The notes below the pieces were generated by a model. That model did not search any database and had not been told where the DNA came from. It saw only the letters and a program-made list of their open reading frames with translations. The position numbers and the translations under genes are program-made. From Chlorobiaceae bacterium (GTDB lineage Bacteria; Bacteroidota; Chlorobiia; Chlorobiales; Chlorobiaceae), in contig JAAXXL010000003.1 of NCBI GenBank assembly GCA_013334485.1, forward strand, positions 1 through 64,000: a stretch of DNA of 64,000 nucleotides. The letters are read 5' to 3'. Below are positions 1 to 7,633 of the stretch, piece by piece (the stretch's first letter is position 1; every line of letters starts with the position of its first letter).

Positions 1-342
1 CTGGGGAACCGGAAAATCCGCAGGATAACAATCGAGCGACTCTACGATATTTAAAACTGATACCGTCACATCACCCAGATGCGGCTCAATCCAGGAGCCG
101 GCTATCGGCCGCTTTTTACGCTCAACTCCATCCGGAAGCTGAAAATGGAGCATTTCAAAAAAAACAGTGCTGTAGCGACGCTCCTTGTCAAAGGTGATAA
201 TAACAGCGGAGTCAAACTCAAAGACCAGACGAAGCTTGTCTGTTACCGTCCGGAACAACTCCTGGGGATCGCGGATCGAACCGACCGCATCGCTTATGTA
301 CTGCATAAGCATATGCGCCTCATGTGAAGAAGAGATACTCAT
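1..342 (-). CDS. GAF-domain protein, probable sigma-54 activator (partial)
   Basis: An open frame runs leftward from an ATG at 342-340 off the window edge (114 codons seen). The residues, including SDAVGSIRDPQELFRTVTDK and FEFDSAVIITFD, resemble the N-terminal GAF sensor domain common in FhlA/NtrC-type enhancer-binding proteins; this is family knowledge from memory. The AAA+ and Fis domains that would prove the class lie outside the window. It is divergent from an efflux operon whose promoter region holds a -24/-12 element and two inverted repeats, which supports a sigma-54 activator. Other GAF signalling proteins remain possible. No clear ribosome-binding site precedes the start. Confidence 0.65.
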   Translation of the reverse strand, partial: MSISSSHEAHMLMQYISDAVGSIRDPQELFRTVTDKLRLVFEFDSAVIITFDKERRYSTVFFEMLHFQLPDGVERKKRPIAGSWIEPHLGDVTVSVLNIVESLDCYPADFPVPQ

Positions 343-369
343 AGAGAGGGAAGTAAACCGTTTATTCTT

Positions 370-409
370 AAATTATCAGAAAACAAGATACAGAATATTC
401 TGATAATTT
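370..409. repeat. 12-bp inverted repeat with nested palindrome
   Basis: AAATTATCAGAA (370-381) and TTCTGATAATTT (398-409) are perfect inverted arms. The 12-bp palindrome CAGAATATTCTG (391-402) is nested in the same stretch. It lies between the GAF gene and tolC, about 105-145 bp upstream of the inferred efflux start site. It is a candidate operator or upstream activator site and probably overlaps the GAF gene's own promoter. Confidence 0.5.
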
Positions 410-443
410 CGGAACGCCCAAACAAACGAAACAAACTAAACTA

Positions 444-468
444 CTTTATATAAATGATTTATATAAAG
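444..468. repeat. 10-bp perfect inverted repeat upstream of efflux operon
   Basis: CTTTATATAA (444-453) and TTATATAAAG (459-468) are perfect arms around a 5-base spacer. The element lies 20 bp upstream of the -24/-12 promoter. It may be a regulator or IHF-type site, or simply AT-rich structure. Confidence 0.45.
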
Positions 469-487
469 CCCCCCTTCGTTTCTCTAC

Positions 488-503
488 TGGCATAGGAATT
501 GCG
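488..503 (+). promoter_or_regulatory. sigma-54 (-24/-12) promoter of the efflux operon
   Basis: TGGCAT (488-493), five bases, then TTGCG (499-503) matches TGGCAY-N5-TTGCN with the invariant GG and GC at exact spacing. The predicted start is near 514, upstream of the short ORF at 530 and tolC at 571. The adjacent GAF-domain gene is the natural activator candidate. Confidence 0.6.
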
Positions 504-529
504 ACATTTAACGAAGGAAAGAGGCAACT

Positions 530-571
530 ATGGGCAAAAGCATAAAGGCGCCCAAAATCATCAGAAAATAA
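530..571 (+). CDS. 13-codon leader ORF overlapping tolC start
   Basis: ATG at 530 is preceded by a purine-rich GGAAAGAGG. It encodes the basic peptide MGKSIKAPKIIRK and ends at a TAA (569-571) whose last A is the first base of the tolC ATG (TAATG). This geometry permits translational coupling. It may be a leader peptide or chance; nothing else supports it. Confidence 0.3.
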   Translation: MGKSIKAPKIIRK

Positions 572-1896
572 TGAAGAGAATACTGGCAAAAACCGGCGTA
601 TGGACTTTAGCTGCACTGATGCTTTCAGCGCCATGTCGGACCGCCCTGGCAGGAGAATCACCCGAGGGAGTGCTGACACTTGAAAAGAGCATCCGTCTTG
701 TTCGCGAAAACAACCCGGCACTGAAAGCGGCAGCAGAGGAGATCACTGCTGCAGAAGCTCGGGTCACCAAAAGCAAAAGCGCATGGTACCCTCAGATAAC
801 CGCAAGTGCGGGTTACACCTATATTGATCCGGTCTCGGAGATGAGTTTTGGCAGCACCCCTCCGATCAAATTCATGCCCAACAACAACTACGACGCCAAA
901 GTCACCGCAAGAGCAACAATTTTCGATTTCGGGAAGAGAGGAGAGGGCGTCAAGCTCGCTCTCAGTGGAAAAAAATCGACTGAGCACACACTTGAACTGA
1001 CCCGAAGGGAGCTCACCTTTCAAACGGTTCAACTATTTTATGGCGCTCTTTTTCTCCATGAAAGCATACGGGTACAACAGAAGGAAATTGGTGCGCTCAA
1101 CAAGGCTCTCGAATTCTCGACAAAACGATACAAGGCCGGATCGGCCACACGGTTTGATCTTCTCTCCACCGAAGTACGTATAGCGGCAGCACGAAGCAGA
1201 GCGATTGATCTTGATCATGCCCTTCGCCGTAACGAACTTGCCCTTCGGCGTCTGACCGGTATTGCGGATAACTTGCCGTTGCAGCTCCATGGCTCATTTT
1301 CAACCACGCCGTCAGCATCTGCAGAACCCGGAATAGTCACACAGGCTTTGCAGCAAAGGCTTGAGGTGAAACTTGCAGTTGAAAACGAACTTGTAGCGCG
1401 CCAAAAGCGATCCATCGCCATAAAAGAGGGCTTGCCGGTCATTACCGGAAGTGCCTCCTACGGCAGAACCAATGGCTACCAGCCCGATATTGAGGTGATG
1501 CGTAATAACATTGCAGCGGGGGTTCATCTTGAAATACCTCTCTTTACAGGCTTTCGCAACAGTGCTGATCGGCAGGAAACGACGGCCCTCATGCATGCCG
1601 CCGCCGAGCGAAGAGTTGATACTGAGCAGCAGGTAAAAAACGAAGTCGAAGAGATGCTTGACGGCGTTCAGACCTCCTCAAAAAAACTGCTGACGACCGA
1701 TGCCCAGGTTAATCAGGCAAAACTCGCAGCCGAGCATGCAAGAGCTCGCTACGAAAACGGCATGGCAACAACACTTGATCTGCTCGATACTGAATCGTCG
1801 CTTTCCCAGGCTGAACTTGCACGATTGCAGGCAACCTATGAATATGTGATGAGTAACTATGCGCTAAAACGCGCAACCGGGGAGGTTTTCTGGTAA
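571..1896 (+). CDS. tolC: TolC-family outer-membrane efflux protein
   Basis: This is the outer-membrane channel of a tripartite efflux system (441 aa). The chosen start gives MKRILAKTGVWTLAALMLS, a signal peptide with probable cleavage after ALA near residue 26. A longer in-frame start at 499 would bury the signal and is less likely. Two OEP repeats follow, rich in Ala/Gln helices, for example the segments around LEFSTKRYKAGSATRFDLL and ARARYENGMATTLDLLDTE, the usual repeated TolC signature. Length is typical. It is first in an operon with an EmrA-like adaptor 60 bp downstream and an EmrB-like pump. The substrate cannot be told from the sequence. Confidence 0.9.
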   Translation: MKRILAKTGVWTLAALMLSAPCRTALAGESPEGVLTLEKSIRLVRENNPALKAAAEEITAAEARVTKSKSAWYPQITASAGYTYIDPVSEMSFGSTPPIKFMPNNNYDAKVTARATIFDFGKRGEGVKLALSGKKSTEHTLELTRRELTFQTVQLFYGALFLHESIRVQQKEIGALNKALEFSTKRYKAGSATRFDLLSTEVRIAAARSRAIDLDHALRRNELALRRLTGIADNLPLQLHGSFSTTPSASAEPGIVTQALQQRLEVKLAVENELVARQKRSIAIKEGLPVITGSASYGRTNGYQPDIEVMRNNIAAGVHLEIPLFTGFRNSADRQETTALMHAAAERRVDTEQQVKNEVEEMLDGVQTSSKKLLTTDAQVNQAKLAAEHARARYENGMATTLDLLDTESSLSQAELARLQATYEYVMSNYALKRATGEVFW

Positions 1897-1956
1897 CATG
1901 ACTCGTCCCCTGAAAAAATCAGCTAAAAACCCATTGAACAACCTGAACTGACAACA

Positions 1957-2931
1957 ATGCCAGAAAACATCACTCCCGAAAAAGCACCACTGAAAACATC
2001 AAAGCCGGTGCGGATTATTATTATCGTGCTTGCCATTGCTACCGCAGCAATCTGGACAGGCAAGACGCTCTACCACTCATATCTCTATGTTGAAACCGAT
2101 AACGCCCAGATTGAGGGCGATGTTTATCCGGTCATTTCACGTATTCCAGGAAAAGTTCAAGATGTTCTTGCTGACGATAACCGGGTAGTAAAAAAAGGGG
2201 AGCCCCTTGTCAGGCTTGACGCTGCTGATTATGAGGTTCGTCGTGACATAGCCTCAGCGGCACTGCAAAATGCCAGGGCCTCCGTCTTTGCGGCAGAAGC
2301 AAATGCGAATGCTGCCGCAGCAACAGAAAGAAAGCTTGACGCTGATCTCAAGCGCAACAGCAGCCTCCGGCAACAGGATGTTGTATCACAAGCGGAATTC
2401 GATGCTGTCCGTGCAGGAGCCGATGCATCTAAAGCCCTCTATTCCGCAGCAACAAGCCAGCAAAGTGCCGCCGTCGCCCAGCTCAAAATGCGTGAGGCTG
2501 AACTGCGCAATGCTGAGCTTCAGTTATCATACACCACCATAACCGCACCAGCAGCAGGTCATATATCAAGAAAAAGTGTTCAGCCCGGCCAGTTCGTGGC
2601 TCCCGGTCAGCAACTGATTGCGATTGTCGGAAGCCGCGACCTCTGGGTAGTGGCAAATTTCAAGGAGACTCAGCTCAAAAACATAAAGCCAGGGCTTCCG
2701 GTCATTATTCATGTTGACGCATACCCTGACCGGGAGTTCAAGGGGAAAATCGACTCCATTTCATCAGGCACCGGCGCAAAGTTCTCCATGCTGCCTCCTG
2801 ATAACGCCAGCGGAAACTTCATCAAGGTTGCACAACGTGTCCCGGTGAAAATTGTTTTTACCGAGAATCCCGGTAAAGAGCAGAAGCTTGCTGCCGGTAT
2901 GAATGTGATAGTTGAGGTGAGGGTGAAATAG
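1957..2931 (+). CDS. emrA: HlyD/EmrA-family membrane fusion protein
   Basis: This is the periplasmic adaptor linking the inner-membrane pump to TolC (324 aa). One N-terminal membrane segment lies at about residues 18-40. The lipoyl half-motif follows (TDNAQIEGDVYPVISRIPG), then an Ala-rich coiled-coil hairpin (about 90-190), the second lipoyl half (TAPAAGHISRKSVQPGQFV) and a beta-barrel containing the conserved VVANFKETQL. YVETDNAQ is typical of EmrA/VceA adaptors that serve DHA2-type MFS pumps, matching the emrB-like gene that follows after a repeat-filled 250-bp gap. Confidence 0.9.
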   Translation: MPENITPEKAPLKTSKPVRIIIIVLAIATAAIWTGKTLYHSYLYVETDNAQIEGDVYPVISRIPGKVQDVLADDNRVVKKGEPLVRLDAADYEVRRDIASAALQNARASVFAAEANANAAAATERKLDADLKRNSSLRQQDVVSQAEFDAVRAGADASKALYSAATSQQSAAVAQLKMREAELRNAELQLSYTTITAPAAGHISRKSVQPGQFVAPGQQLIAIVGSRDLWVVANFKETQLKNIKPGLPVIIHVDAYPDREFKGKIDSISSGTGAKFSMLPPDNASGNFIKVAQRVPVKIVFTENPGKEQKLAAGMNVIVEVRVK

Positions 2932-3130
2932 TGCTGAGTAACGAGTGCTGAGCGCTGAGTGAAGATTTTGAACCACGAAACACACGAAATGAAGAGGAAG
3001 AAATTGGACTGAGTTGACAAGAAGGGAAGAGAAAAGTGCCGGGTGCTTAGCGATGGGTTCAAGATTTCCTCTTCGTCGCTGTTGTCCTTGAAGTCCTTTT
3101 AGTCCTTTGCTAATAGCCTGAAGTAACTTT
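2932..3130. repeat. Mosaic of dispersed repeats between emrA and emrB
   Basis: The gap contains GTGCTGAGTAACGA and GTGCTGAGCGCTGA (about 2931-2960), the TTTTGAACCACGAAACACAC type at 2965-3000, and three 9-bp units gtccttgaa/gtcctttta/gtcctttgc (3084-3110). The second type recurs on the other strand near 45671-45713. No gene is credible here; an antisense frame over it has repeat composition. Confidence 0.6.
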
Positions 3131-3185
3131 GGATTAAAGAAAACGATTTTTGAAGCACGAAATAAACAAAGAAGAGAGTGGAGTG

Positions 3186-4808
3186 ATGGCCGAACCAAAT
3201 AGTAACGGAAAGAGCGCCTCTGTAGCGCCAATGCTGCCGAATCCGGCCCACACCTATGAGACCGGGTTGAAGAAAGTGATCATAACCCTGACGGTTATCG
3301 TCTCGGCAATGCTTGAGCTGATCGACACAACCATTGTCAACGTAGCGCTCACCCAGATCAGCGGCAACCTCGGCGCAAGTATAGAGGATGTGGCCTGGGT
3401 TGTCACCAGCTATGCTATCGCCAATGTTATCGTCATTCCTCTTTCAGGCTTTTTGGGAAACCTTCTCGGACGGCGAAACTACTATATCGGCTCTATACTG
3501 CTGTTTACGGCAGCTTCGCTGCTTTGCGGCATGGCGCCAAACATCTGGGCTCTGGTCTTTTTCCGCTTTCTACAGGGACTCGGAGGAGGGGCGCTCCTTC
3601 CGACCTCCCAGGCAATACTCTACGAAACCTACCGCCCGGAAGAGAGGGGCAAAGCAACAGGAATATTCTCCATGGGACTCGTACTCGGCCCCACAATAGG
3701 ACCGCTACTGGGTGGGTATCTTGTTGACTACTTCTCGTGGGAGTGGTGCTTCTTCGTGAACATTCCGGTCGGCCTGCTGGCAGCATGGTCATCCTACACC
3801 TTCCTAAAGGAACCGAAGGTCAAGCATACCATCTCAAATATCGACTGGGCGGGAATAGGGCTTCTGACGGTCGGCATCGGATCGCTACAATTCGTTCTTG
3901 AACGGGGAGAGTCAAAAGACTGGTTTGAAACCCCCTATATCACCTTGTTTACCATTATCGCCGTGGTTGCGCTCCTTGCTTTTATCTGGTGGGAACTGCA
4001 CACCGAAGAGCCCGCCGTTGACCTGCGAGTGCTGACCAGGAGTAAAAACCTTGCTATTGCTGCTGTGCTCACCTTTGTCGTGGGTTACGGACTCTACGGA
4101 TCACTCTTTGTCTTTCCCGTCTTTGTGCAGCGCCTGCTTGGTTTTACCGCACTGCTTACTGGAACTGTGCTCTTTCCAAGTGCACTGGTAACCGGTATCA
4201 TCGCACTCCCGCTCGGCATCGCACTGCAGCGGGGAGCTTCAGCTAAAATCCTCATGGCGGTCGGCATGAGCGCCTTTGTCATTTTCTGCTGGGAACTCGG
4301 CCAGCAGACCATGCAGTCGGGAGCGGAAAACTTTTTCTGGATACTGCTCCTGCGCGGTGTAGCTCTTGGATTTATTTTTATTCCAGTGACCATGCTTGCT
4401 GTTGCGGGCCTTCACGGCAAAGACATCGGCCAGGCAACCGGACTCAACAACATGGTACGACAGCTCGGAGGTTCGTTCGGCATAGCCCTGACTAACACCT
4501 ATATCGTCAAACGGGTAGCAGCACACCGGGTGGAGCTCCTGAGCCACCTATCACCCTTCGACCCTGCAGCAGTAGCAAGAGTTGATGCTGTAAAGCAGGT
4601 TGCCGCCATGAAAGCCGGGGGTTCACCAGCCGAATCGGAGGTGATCGCACTGAAAGCACTTGAGGGAACCGTGACCGTGCAAAGCCATCATCTTGCCTAT
4701 ATGGATGCTTTCATGCTGATAGCGCTGCTCTTTGCGCTTGCACTGCCGCTGCTTTTTTTCATTAAAATCAACAAAAGCGAAAAAGTCGACCTCTCATCAG
4801 CCCACTGA
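3186..4808 (+). CDS. emrB: EmrB/QacA-type MFS drug transporter (DHA2)
   Basis: This is an inner-membrane proton-driven efflux pump of the 14-TM DHA2 family (540 aa from ATG 3186). That start is preceded by the purine-rich GAGAGTGGAGTG; an upstream in-frame ATG at 3150 is less likely. Diagnostic motifs are LIDTTIVNVAL in TM1, GFLGNLLGRRNYY (motif A) and RFLQGLGGGALLPTSQAIL (motif B). Motif C, GLVLGPTIGPLLGGYL, marks an antiporter. With tolC and emrA it forms a full tripartite exporter. The inserted repeats before it may weaken coupling to emrA. Confidence 0.9.
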   Translation: MAEPNSNGKSASVAPMLPNPAHTYETGLKKVIITLTVIVSAMLELIDTTIVNVALTQISGNLGASIEDVAWVVTSYAIANVIVIPLSGFLGNLLGRRNYYIGSILLFTAASLLCGMAPNIWALVFFRFLQGLGGGALLPTSQAILYETYRPEERGKATGIFSMGLVLGPTIGPLLGGYLVDYFSWEWCFFVNIPVGLLAAWSSYTFLKEPKVKHTISNIDWAGIGLLTVGIGSLQFVLERGESKDWFETPYITLFTIIAVVALLAFIWWELHTEEPAVDLRVLTRSKNLAIAAVLTFVVGYGLYGSLFVFPVFVQRLLGFTALLTGTVLFPSALVTGIIALPLGIALQRGASAKILMAVGMSAFVIFCWELGQQTMQSGAENFFWILLLRGVALGFIFIPVTMLAVAGLHGKDIGQATGLNNMVRQLGGSFGIALTNTYIVKRVAAHRVELLSHLSPFDPAAVARVDAVKQVAAMKAGGSPAESEVIALKALEGTVTVQSHHLAYMDAFMLIALLFALALPLLFFIKINKSEKVDLSSAH

Positions 4809-4834
4809 ATCGTAACAGAACTCCTCTCGACCTT

Positions 4835-6160
4835 TCACTCCTCCCTAACCTGCGAGAACTTGTAACGACTGTAGGCTTGCCTGACACTGCGGTTGGTGTA
4901 GATAAGAACAAGAGCAGCAAGGATCGTTACCACGCAACCAATCCGAATGGCAATACCGGTACCAAAATGCTCCGAGATATAACCGATCTCAAGATTACCA
5001 ATCGGCATGAAACCCATGAAAACCATCATGTAGAGGCTCATAACCCTTCCCCGAAAACGGTCATCAACCGTACTCTGGATGGTAGCACTGAGCGTTGAGA
5101 CTGCCGCCACAAGACCAAACCCGCCAAGAAAAAGGAAAAAAAGCGCCACCGGCAGTGAAACGGAAAAGGTAAAACCGATGAGTGCCAGAGCAAACAGAAT
5201 GGTTCCACCGGCAATGAAAACAAGCCGGTCAACTCTTTGAGAGAATATGGAAACAAGCACGGTACCTATCACGGAACCAAGACCCGACACCCCGTAGAGG
5301 TAACCAAGACCGGTTGCCCCCATACCGAACGTTTGCTTCGCAATAACCGGCAGCATAGTAACATAGGACCATGAGAATATGGCGATAACTGCAATCAAAA
5401 AGATACTGGTACGGATCACCGGATGATGCCATGAGTAGCTTAGCCCTTCCCTTATCGCCTGCACAGGATTATCCGAAATTTTAGCAATCCCCTTTTCATG
5501 CTGCGTTTTCATGCTGATCAAAGAGATAATGACAGCAAGAAAACTGACCCCGTTGAGCAGAAAAGCTCCTCCCGTTCCGGTTGCCGTGATAAGAAAACCT
5601 GCAATAGCCGGACCGATCACCCTTGAACCGTTGTAGATCGCAGAATTCATGGCAATTGCCGATGAGAGATGTTCCCGCTCTACAAGTTCACTGAGAAAAG
5701 CCTGCAAGGCCGGAACATTCAGGGCATTTACACATCCCAGCAGAAATGAGAGCGTAAGGATGATGCCGATGGTGACTGTGCCGGTCAAGGCAAAAAAACC
5801 GAGCGCAAAAGCAAGCAGCATTGCCGATGACTGTGTCCAGAGCAGAATGGTTCTGCGCGGGTAGCGATCAACAAGCACCCCTCCAAAAAGGGAGAGAAAA
5901 AGCGTCGGGAGAGTGGATGCGGCGGCGGCAAGACCAACGTCAAACGCTGAGCCGGTAATTTCAAGCACCAGCCACCCCTGGGCGACCATCTGGATCCATG
6001 TTCCGATCATGGAGATCACTTGTCCGGGAAAATACCGGCGAAAATCAGGACTCTCAAACGCGGGAAATGCCGACAGCAGTCTCTTTGAAAGTGAACGATC
6101 TCGTTGAGGCCCGGAAAGTATCGTATTGTGGGGAGTTGAATCTTCTGCCGGCAGCGTCAT
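4835..6160 (-). CDS. MFS transporter, EntS/MFS_3-like
   Basis: A 441-aa protein with about 12 membrane segments. A cytosolic N-terminus of roughly 30 residues precedes FRRYFPGQVISMIGTWIQMV, the usual opening of MFS_3 (EntS-like, putative exporter) members. GGVLVDRYPRRTILL is motif A. The gene converges on emrB with only 26 bp between stops, so it is a separate unit. The substrate is unknown; siderophore or multidrug export is the family precedent. Confidence 0.75.
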   Translation of the reverse strand: MTLPAEDSTPHNTILSGPQRDRSLSKRLLSAFPAFESPDFRRYFPGQVISMIGTWIQMVAQGWLVLEITGSAFDVGLAAAASTLPTLFLSLFGGVLVDRYPRRTILLWTQSSAMLLAFALGFFALTGTVTIGIILTLSFLLGCVNALNVPALQAFLSELVEREHLSSAIAMNSAIYNGSRVIGPAIAGFLITATGTGGAFLLNGVSFLAVIISLISMKTQHEKGIAKISDNPVQAIREGLSYSWHHPVIRTSIFLIAVIAIFSWSYVTMLPVIAKQTFGMGATGLGYLYGVSGLGSVIGTVLVSIFSQRVDRLVFIAGGTILFALALIGFTFSVSLPVALFFLFLGGFGLVAAVSTLSATIQSTVDDRFRGRVMSLYMMVFMGFMPIGNLEIGYISEHFGTGIAIRIGCVVTILAALVLIYTNRSVRQAYSRYKFSQVREE

Positions 6161-6463
6161 TACATCGGGTCATCTTCAGTTATTCCTCTTCTGACAGCTC
6201 AAAGGTATCAAAAGAAAGCGGGAATTCCTGCATGGAGTTATGCGCATCTTCAGGATGCTCTCAATCATTCGGATCCCGGTCGCTCCAACTATACCAACCT
6301 CCCCCGCTTTTCAATACAACAGCGTAAGAAATCCCGTTGTTTTTCGCCCGTAATACAGAGAGTGTGAAACAGACAAAAAAGGGGGCAAATGATGCCACTC
6401 ATTGATATAAATAAGCTGTACCTTTTGGCTTCCCCCTTACAATCACAGGGGTTGAAGAGGGGG
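6161..6463. other. Gene-free divergent intergenic region
   Basis: This is the spacer between the divergent MFS gene and the YaaH-family transporter. It holds only short frames with no family resemblance. It must contain both promoters, but I see no convincing -35/-10 pair. C-rich and G-rich blocks (6431-6437 and 6458-6463) could pair weakly. Confidence 0.4.
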
Positions 6464-6478
6464 TGAAGTCAGACTTCA
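6464..6478. promoter_or_regulatory. 15-bp perfect palindrome upstream of satP-like gene
   Basis: TGAAGTC-A-GACTTCA is a perfect odd palindrome ending 31 bp before the start codon, in the 5' leader or core promoter of the transporter. It is a candidate operator. Confidence 0.4.
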
Positions 6479-6509
6479 TCAACCAATAAAAAGAAAAGGA
6501 GTACTACCG

Positions 6510-7055
6510 ATGAACGTAGTTAATCCGGAAGCCATCGGGTTGTTCGGGCTTGTTGTCACCGTCTGGGTATTCGGGCTTGAACAGTTAGGCTTCGGAATGA
6601 ACAAAGAGACCGATCATGTTAAACTGGGAAGAAATCTCGCCCATATTGCGCTCTGGTTCGGCGGGGTTGCCCAGATTTTCACCGCGCTCTCTCTCTACCT
6701 GTTCGATGTCGGCATGCCGCAGGAATCAAGGATTTATATCGGAACAATCTTTGCTACCTACGGTCTTTTCTGGGTCGTTGTCGCTATGCATTTCTATAAC
6801 CCCGGCGATAAAAAGGTATACGCCCACTTTTTTCTCGGCATCTTTTTCATGACAGCACTCTTCAGCTATAAGGCAATTCTGCTGGATAAAATCTGGCCTT
6901 TAGGCACCGTGCTGCTGCTCATCAACGTGCTGACCATCCTGCTTCCGTTTGCTTGGTACAAACAGAACGAGCTTATTACAAAGATCTGCGGAGCCACAAA
7001 CATAGCCATCGCACTCTGCGCCCTGCCGCTTCTCTTACGATCCCTCGGTATCTAA
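6510..7055 (+). CDS. satP: YaaH/GPR1/FUN34-family acetate-succinate transporter
   Basis: An inner-membrane protein of 181 aa with six predicted membrane segments, the usual size. The family signature is visible as NPEAIGLFGLVVTVW at the N-terminus (canonical NPAPLGL). WFGGVAQIF and FATYGLFWVV correspond to the conserved GGxAQ and TFxxYGxFW segments. E. coli SatP carries acetate and succinate; green sulfur bacteria photoassimilate acetate, so acetate uptake is the likely role. AAAAGGAG lies eight bases before the ATG. The gene stands alone, followed by a stem-loop. Confidence 0.8.
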   Translation: MNVVNPEAIGLFGLVVTVWVFGLEQLGFGMNKETDHVKLGRNLAHIALWFGGVAQIFTALSLYLFDVGMPQESRIYIGTIFATYGLFWVVVAMHFYNPGDKKVYAHFFLGIFFMTALFSYKAILLDKIWPLGTVLLLINVLTILLPFAWYKQNELITKICGATNIAIALCALPLLLRSLGI

Positions 7056-7071
7056 AACCGACCAACCCTTA

Positions 7072-7109
7072 GCCCTGAACAATGCCGAACTGTCGGGAAT
7101 GTTCAGGGC
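7072..7109 (+). terminator. Stem-loop after satP
   Basis: GCCCTGAACA (7072-7081) pairs with TGTTCAGGGC (7100-7109) around an 18-base loop, 16 bp after the stop. There is no T-run, so it is a transcript-end or protective hairpin rather than a classical terminator. Confidence 0.5.
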
Positions 7110-7148
7110 CTGCCTGAATATCTGCACACCATTTTTCTGAAAACAGAT

Positions 7149-7257
7149 AGCAAATCAGTGCGTGGGCAATACCCTCAAAACCTCACTACAGAGTAACCTA
7201 TGGATGAAGATTACATCTCTGTAGCTCTGATTTTTTGCAGTTTCCTCCTGATTTGCT
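7149..7257 (+). ncRNA. Candidate structured leader RNA upstream of dodecin
   Basis: AGCAAATCAG (7149-7158) pairs with CTGATTTGCT (7248-7257), a perfect 10-bp closing stem. Inside is CTACAGA (7186-7192) with TCTGTAG (7218-7224), extended past a bulge by GATG/CATC (7203-7206/7214-7217). A small GGG/CCC hairpin lies at 7164-7174. This gives a branched fold of about 110 nt ending 69 bp before the dodecin start. I do not recognise it as a known riboswitch, and it lacks the FMN-riboswitch core. Confidence 0.35.
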
Positions 7258-7326
7258 AATATGTGTGCTGGTCTGACGTAAATTCAGCCTCAACAGAAAC
7301 AGCTATTTTTTCAAGGATTAAAACCA

Positions 7327-7548
7327 TTGCACGCCATGAGCGATCACATCTATAAGAAGATTGAACTTGTCGGCTCTTCACCGACAAGCATTGAAGAGGC
7401 CGTTAAAAATGCTGTTGCAAAAGCAGCAGAGACCATCAGAAATATCCGCTGGGTTGAGGTTCTTGAAACCCGCTGCCATATCTCTGACCAAAAAGTCGCC
7501 TACTGGCAGGTTACCGTAAAAATCGGATTCACCCTTGATGAAGCGTGA
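7327..7548 (+). CDS. Dodecin, flavin-binding protein
   Basis: A small dodecameric flavin-storage protein. [20 protein letters not shown] and [14 protein letters not shown] match the dodecin fold; the W in the RWVEV segment is the residue that stacks on the isoalloxazine ring. Two starts are possible. A TTG at 7327 has AAGGA at ideal spacing (7313-7317, 9 nt), giving 73 aa. The ATG at 7336 gives the usual 70 aa but with 18-nt spacing. It is a single gene with its own terminator and an unusual folded leader upstream. Confidence 0.9.
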   Translation: MHAMSDHIYKKIELVGSSPTSIEEAVKNAVAKAAETIRNIRWVEVLETRCHISDQKVAYWQVTVKIGFTLDEA

Positions 7549-7563
7549 TTCGACCCGGCTATT

Positions 7564-7605
7564 TTAAATCAAAAAGGCGCCTGTTTTGGCGCCTTTTTGA
7601 TTTAA
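7564..7605. terminator. Bidirectional intrinsic terminator
   Basis: An 18-bp perfect stem (arms 7564-7581 and 7588-7605) has the GC core AGGCGCC/GGCGCCT, a 6-base loop, and A5 and T5 flanks. It can end dodecin transcription rightward and pckG leftward. Confidence 0.9.
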
Positions 7606-7633
7606 TCGATCAATGAATAAATCTCCCCGTGAA

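Noticed and set aside
2764-3231. 155-codon leftward frame across the emrA-emrB gap
   Set aside because: The peptide is built mostly from repeat DNA and overlaps the ends of both real genes.
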